A program made the position numbers and the translations under genes. From NCBI GenBank assembly GCA_937883885.1, contig CAKZXL010000735.1, positions 1-7,003 on the forward strand: a DNA stretch of 7,003 nt. The letters are read 5' to 3'. The stretch comes from an uncultured Aquincola sp. Lineage in GTDB: Bacteria; Pseudomonadota; Gammaproteobacteria; Burkholderiales; Burkholderiaceae. The notes under the pieces are model-generated. The model worked only from the letters and a program-made list of their open reading frames with translations, did not search any database and was not told the DNA's origin. Below, one piece after another: positions 5,815-7,003 of this stretch; the first letter of the stretch is position 1, and the number at the start of each line of letters is the position of its first letter.

Positions 5815-6111
5815 ATGAACCGCCTTGCCCTGCGCCTCAGCCAACACCCCGCCGCCGGCTCCTTTGCGCTGGGCGCGCTGCTGGGCAGCGTCGCCGGCCT
5901 GATGCTGCGCCAAGGCATCGGCGGGGTCGCCGGGCTGGTGATGGCGCTGCTGCTGGTGGCCTGCGGTACGGCCTCGGGCATCTGCCTGCAGCTGCACCGC
6001 CGGCCACTGCCGGCCGGCGCGGTGCGGCGGCAGGCCATCAGGGCCTGGGGCGTGGCGGTGGGGTTGGGGGTGGTGGCGGGGTTGGCCGCGGTGGGCGCTG
6101 TGGTGCGCTGA
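5815..6111 (+). CDS. Small three-helix membrane protein of unknown function
   Basis: About 98 residues, not recognised. Three hydrophobic stretches rich in Gly, Ala, Leu and Val are visible: residues about 14-31 (GSFALGALLGSVAGLMLR), 36-58 (GVAGLVMALLLVACGTASG and on) and 76-96 (AWGVAVGLGVVAGLAAVGAV). The loop between the second and third is basic (LHRRPLPAGAVRRQAIR), which predicts that loop in the cytoplasm and the N-terminus outside, although the positive N-terminus argues the other way. Strong third-position G/C bias supports a real gene. The start is uncertain: in-frame ATGs at 5743, 5800 and 5815 all lack a clear ribosome site. I chose 5815 because the bases before it lose the coding bias. 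No neighbour suggests a role; hairpins at 6127-6161 and 6219-6234 follow it. Confidence 0.6.
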   Translation: MNRLALRLSQHPAAGSFALGALLGSVAGLMLRQGIGGVAGLVMALLLVACGTASGICLQLHRRPLPAGAVRRQAIRAWGVAVGLGVVAGLAAVGAVVR

Positions 6112-6126
6112 CGGCCTGGCCACCTC

Positions 6127-6161
6127 GACGCCCGTTCGCCCCCTGGGCTACGGGCGCCGTC
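6127..6161 (+). terminator. Hairpin after the small membrane protein gene
   Basis: GACG plus CCCGT (6127-6135) pairs with ACGGG plus CGTC (6150-6154 and 6158-6161) around a 14-nt loop, with CGC bulged. It starts 16 nt after the stop at 6111. There is no U-run, so termination is only a possibility. Confidence 0.3.
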
Positions 6162-6218
6162 AAGAAACGGCCCCTGACGCTCGCGCGCGCTGCGTGGCGA
6201 ACCCGCGTCAACCTTGCT

Positions 6219-6239
6219 CACGCCCGTCGGCGTGTTGTT
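6219..6239 (+). terminator. Compact hairpin followed by TTGTT (possible intrinsic terminator)
   Basis: CACGCC-CGTC-GGCGTG (6219-6234) is a perfect 6-bp stem with a tetraloop and is followed at once by TTGTT. This is the best terminator-like element after the gene ending at 6111, though the T-tract is short and interrupted. Confidence 0.4.
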
Positions 6240-6290
6240 CAAGCGCCGATGAGGGTGTGGACTCGGTCACGCCATGGGCTCCGGTGCCGG

Positions 6291-6310
6291 CGTCAGCTGA
6301 CGAGTCGTCA
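6291..6310. promoter_or_regulatory. Two overlapping palindromes built from TGACG half-sites
   Basis: CGTCAGCTGACG (6291-6302) and TGACGAGTCGTCA (6298-6310) are both perfect palindromes and share TGACG. The half-site therefore occurs three times in alternating orientation, 7 and 8 bp apart. Together with the next two dyads they form an operator-like cluster before the oxidase gene. Confidence 0.4.
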
Positions 6311-6340
6311 ATTTATCACTTAATATTAGAAGTAATAAAT
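6311..6340. promoter_or_regulatory. Long AT-rich dyad upstream of the multicopper oxidase gene
   Basis: ATTTATCACTT (6311-6321) and AAGTAATAAAT (6330-6340) form 11-bp arms with a single mismatch around the 8-nt spacer AATATTAG. Low GC and symmetry suggest a regulator site or an easily melted promoter region. No clean -35/-10 pair could be assigned. Confidence 0.4.
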
Positions 6341-6343
6341 GTT

Positions 6344-6360
6344 GCACGAATTGAACGTGC
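6344..6360. promoter_or_regulatory. Inverted repeat GCACG-N7-CGTGC
   Basis: A perfect 5-bp inverted repeat with spacer AATTGAA, 3 nt beyond the long AT-rich dyad and 83 nt before the oxidase start. It does not match the CueR-type copper operator that I would expect for a copper-responsive promoter. Confidence 0.3.
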
Positions 6361-6433
6361 CTTGTCGCGCCTTTCGCCTCGATTGAAAGTGAGTAGCCCT
6401 GCGGCACGCCTCGTCTTATCTGTCACCACCAAC

Positions 6434-6442
6434 GGAGGAAGG
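6434..6442 (+). promoter_or_regulatory. Strong ribosome binding site of the multicopper oxidase gene
   Basis: GGAGGAAGG, with its GGAGG core 5 nt before ATG 6444, is the best Shine-Dalgarno sequence in the window and fixes the start of the oxidase. Confidence 0.75.
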
Positions 6443-6443
6443 C

Positions 6444-7003
6444 ATGAAAAAAGGTATCGGGCGCAGGGCCGTTTTGCGCGGGGGGGCTGCAGTGGCATTG
6501 GCAGGTGGTTTGGCGACCACCCAACCGGTGCGTTCCAGCGTTTCGCTGTTGCCGCGTTATTTGCAGGAATTGCCCAGGCCGGGCATTGTCACGGGCAACC
6601 TCACTTTGCCCGCCGCCGAGGGCTGGCACCGGTTTCATCCCTGGCTGCCCTTGACACGCACCTGGGGCTACGGCGGCGTGCCCTATGGAGGCCCGGTGGT
6701 CGAGGCCATGGCCGGCACGCCACAAACCATCCGCTTTGCCAATTCGCTCGGGCCTCACCCGTTGGCCGACAACATCAGCACGGCCGTGCACGGCGCCCGG
6801 GCCACGGATGCCACGGCGCCGCGCACCACGGTGCACATGCATGGTGCCGTGGTGGCTGCATCGTCCGACGGCCATCCTGAAGATGTGTTTTTTCCAGGGC
6901 AAACCAAGGCTTATCAGTACACGCACCGGCAAGAGGCTTGCCATTTGTGGTTCCACGATCACTCATTGGGTTTGACCCGGCTGAACGTGTACGCGGGTTT
7001 GGC
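6444..7003 (+). CDS. Multicopper oxidase, CotA/bilirubin-oxidase-like (N-terminal part)
   Basis: 186 codons, open at the right window edge, so roughly the first third of the enzyme. Multicopper oxidases take electrons from phenols, bilirubin-like compounds or metal ions and reduce O2 to water. The leader MKKGIGRRAVLRGGAAVALA has a twin-arginine pair (7-8) before a hydrophobic Ala/Gly stretch, suggesting Tat export of a folded cofactor protein. The Tat match is imperfect because Gly stands before RR and Val-Leu follows. The first cupredoxin domain shows TVHMHGAVVAASSDGHPED (129-147) with copper ligands His131 and His133, and CHLWFHDHSLGLTRLNVYAG (166-185) with His171 and His173. The SDGHPED and TRLNVYAGL wording is that of the CotA/phenoxazinone synthase/bilirubin oxidase branch rather than CueO or CopA. 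The type 1 copper site lies beyond the window, so integrity cannot be judged. Codons are somewhat less GC-biased than in the amidase operon. Substrate is unknown. Confidence 0.88.
   Translation, partial: MKKGIGRRAVLRGGAAVALAGGLATTQPVRSSVSLLPRYLQELPRPGIVTGNLTLPAAEGWHRFHPWLPLTRTWGYGGVPYGGPVVEAMAGTPQTIRFANSLGPHPLADNISTAVHGARATDATAPRTTVHMHGAVVAASSDGHPEDVFFPGQTKAYQYTHRQEACHLWFHDHSLGLTRLNVYAGL

Larger units (their letters stand above)
6112..6443. other. Gene-free stretch of 332 nt
   Basis: No credible gene was found on either strand. The first half is GC-rich and holds two hairpins downstream of the small membrane protein gene. The second half holds a set of dyads, an AT-rich patch (about 6306-6355) that stands out sharply from the rest of the window, and the ribosome site of the multicopper oxidase gene. 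Confidence 0.7.

Noticed and set aside
6194..6880. Plus-strand frame of 228 codons across the intergenic region and oxidase
   Set aside because: It overlaps the multicopper oxidase in another frame, has no ribosome site, and the oxidase frame has clear copper motifs.
1..7003. CRISPR array, tRNA/rRNA gene, insertion sequence or phage element
   Set aside because: No regularly spaced repeats, cloverleaf, terminal inverted repeats with a transposase, or phage-type genes were seen on either strand.

Overview
The window reads as a high-GC proteobacterial chromosome. The strong G/C third-position bias, PEP-CTERM protein, DUF1992 protein and general gene style suit the Burkholderiales (Comamonadaceae/Sphaerotilaceae type). 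This is inference; there is no rRNA or marker gene to settle it. No RNA gene, CRISPR array, transposase or phage gene is visible.

Layout. (1) Positions 1-3455, plus strand: a tight run of four genes. It holds the C-terminal end of a family-5 ABC transporter substrate-binding protein, an amidase-signature hydrolase whose ATG overlaps the previous stop (ATGA), a TTC38-type tetratricopeptide protein 4 nt further on, and a small DUF1992 (YhdN/DnaJC28-type) protein. The first two suggest uptake of a peptide- or amide-like compound followed by hydrolysis. The last two are probably co-transcribed passengers or accessory proteins. A GC-rich hairpin follows the run. (2) 3628-4380, plus strand: a secreted DUF1566-type protein ending in a PEP-CTERM sorting signal, preceded by overlapping palindromes. 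(3) 4428-4962, minus strand: a complete type II toxin-antitoxin pair, brnT-brnA, of visibly lower GC than its neighbours, with a nested dyad over the brnT start. (4) 5024-5665, minus strand: a glutathione S-transferase family protein. (5) 5815-6111, plus strand: a small, probably three-helix membrane protein of unknown function. (6) 6112-6443: a gene-free stretch of 332 nt with terminator-like hairpins and then a run of abutting dyads in an AT-rich patch. (7) 6444 to the window end: the N-terminal part of a CotA/bilirubin-oxidase-like multicopper oxidase with a Tat-like leader, cut by the window edge.

The three blocks (amide operon; PEP-CTERM/BrnTA; GST/membrane protein/oxidase) show no obvious functional link. 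I found no convincing new multi-gene system. The most notable signals are regulatory: the nested dyad at the brnT start, the dyad cluster before the oxidase, the overlapping hairpins before the PEP-CTERM gene, and an operator-like palindrome inside the amidase gene.
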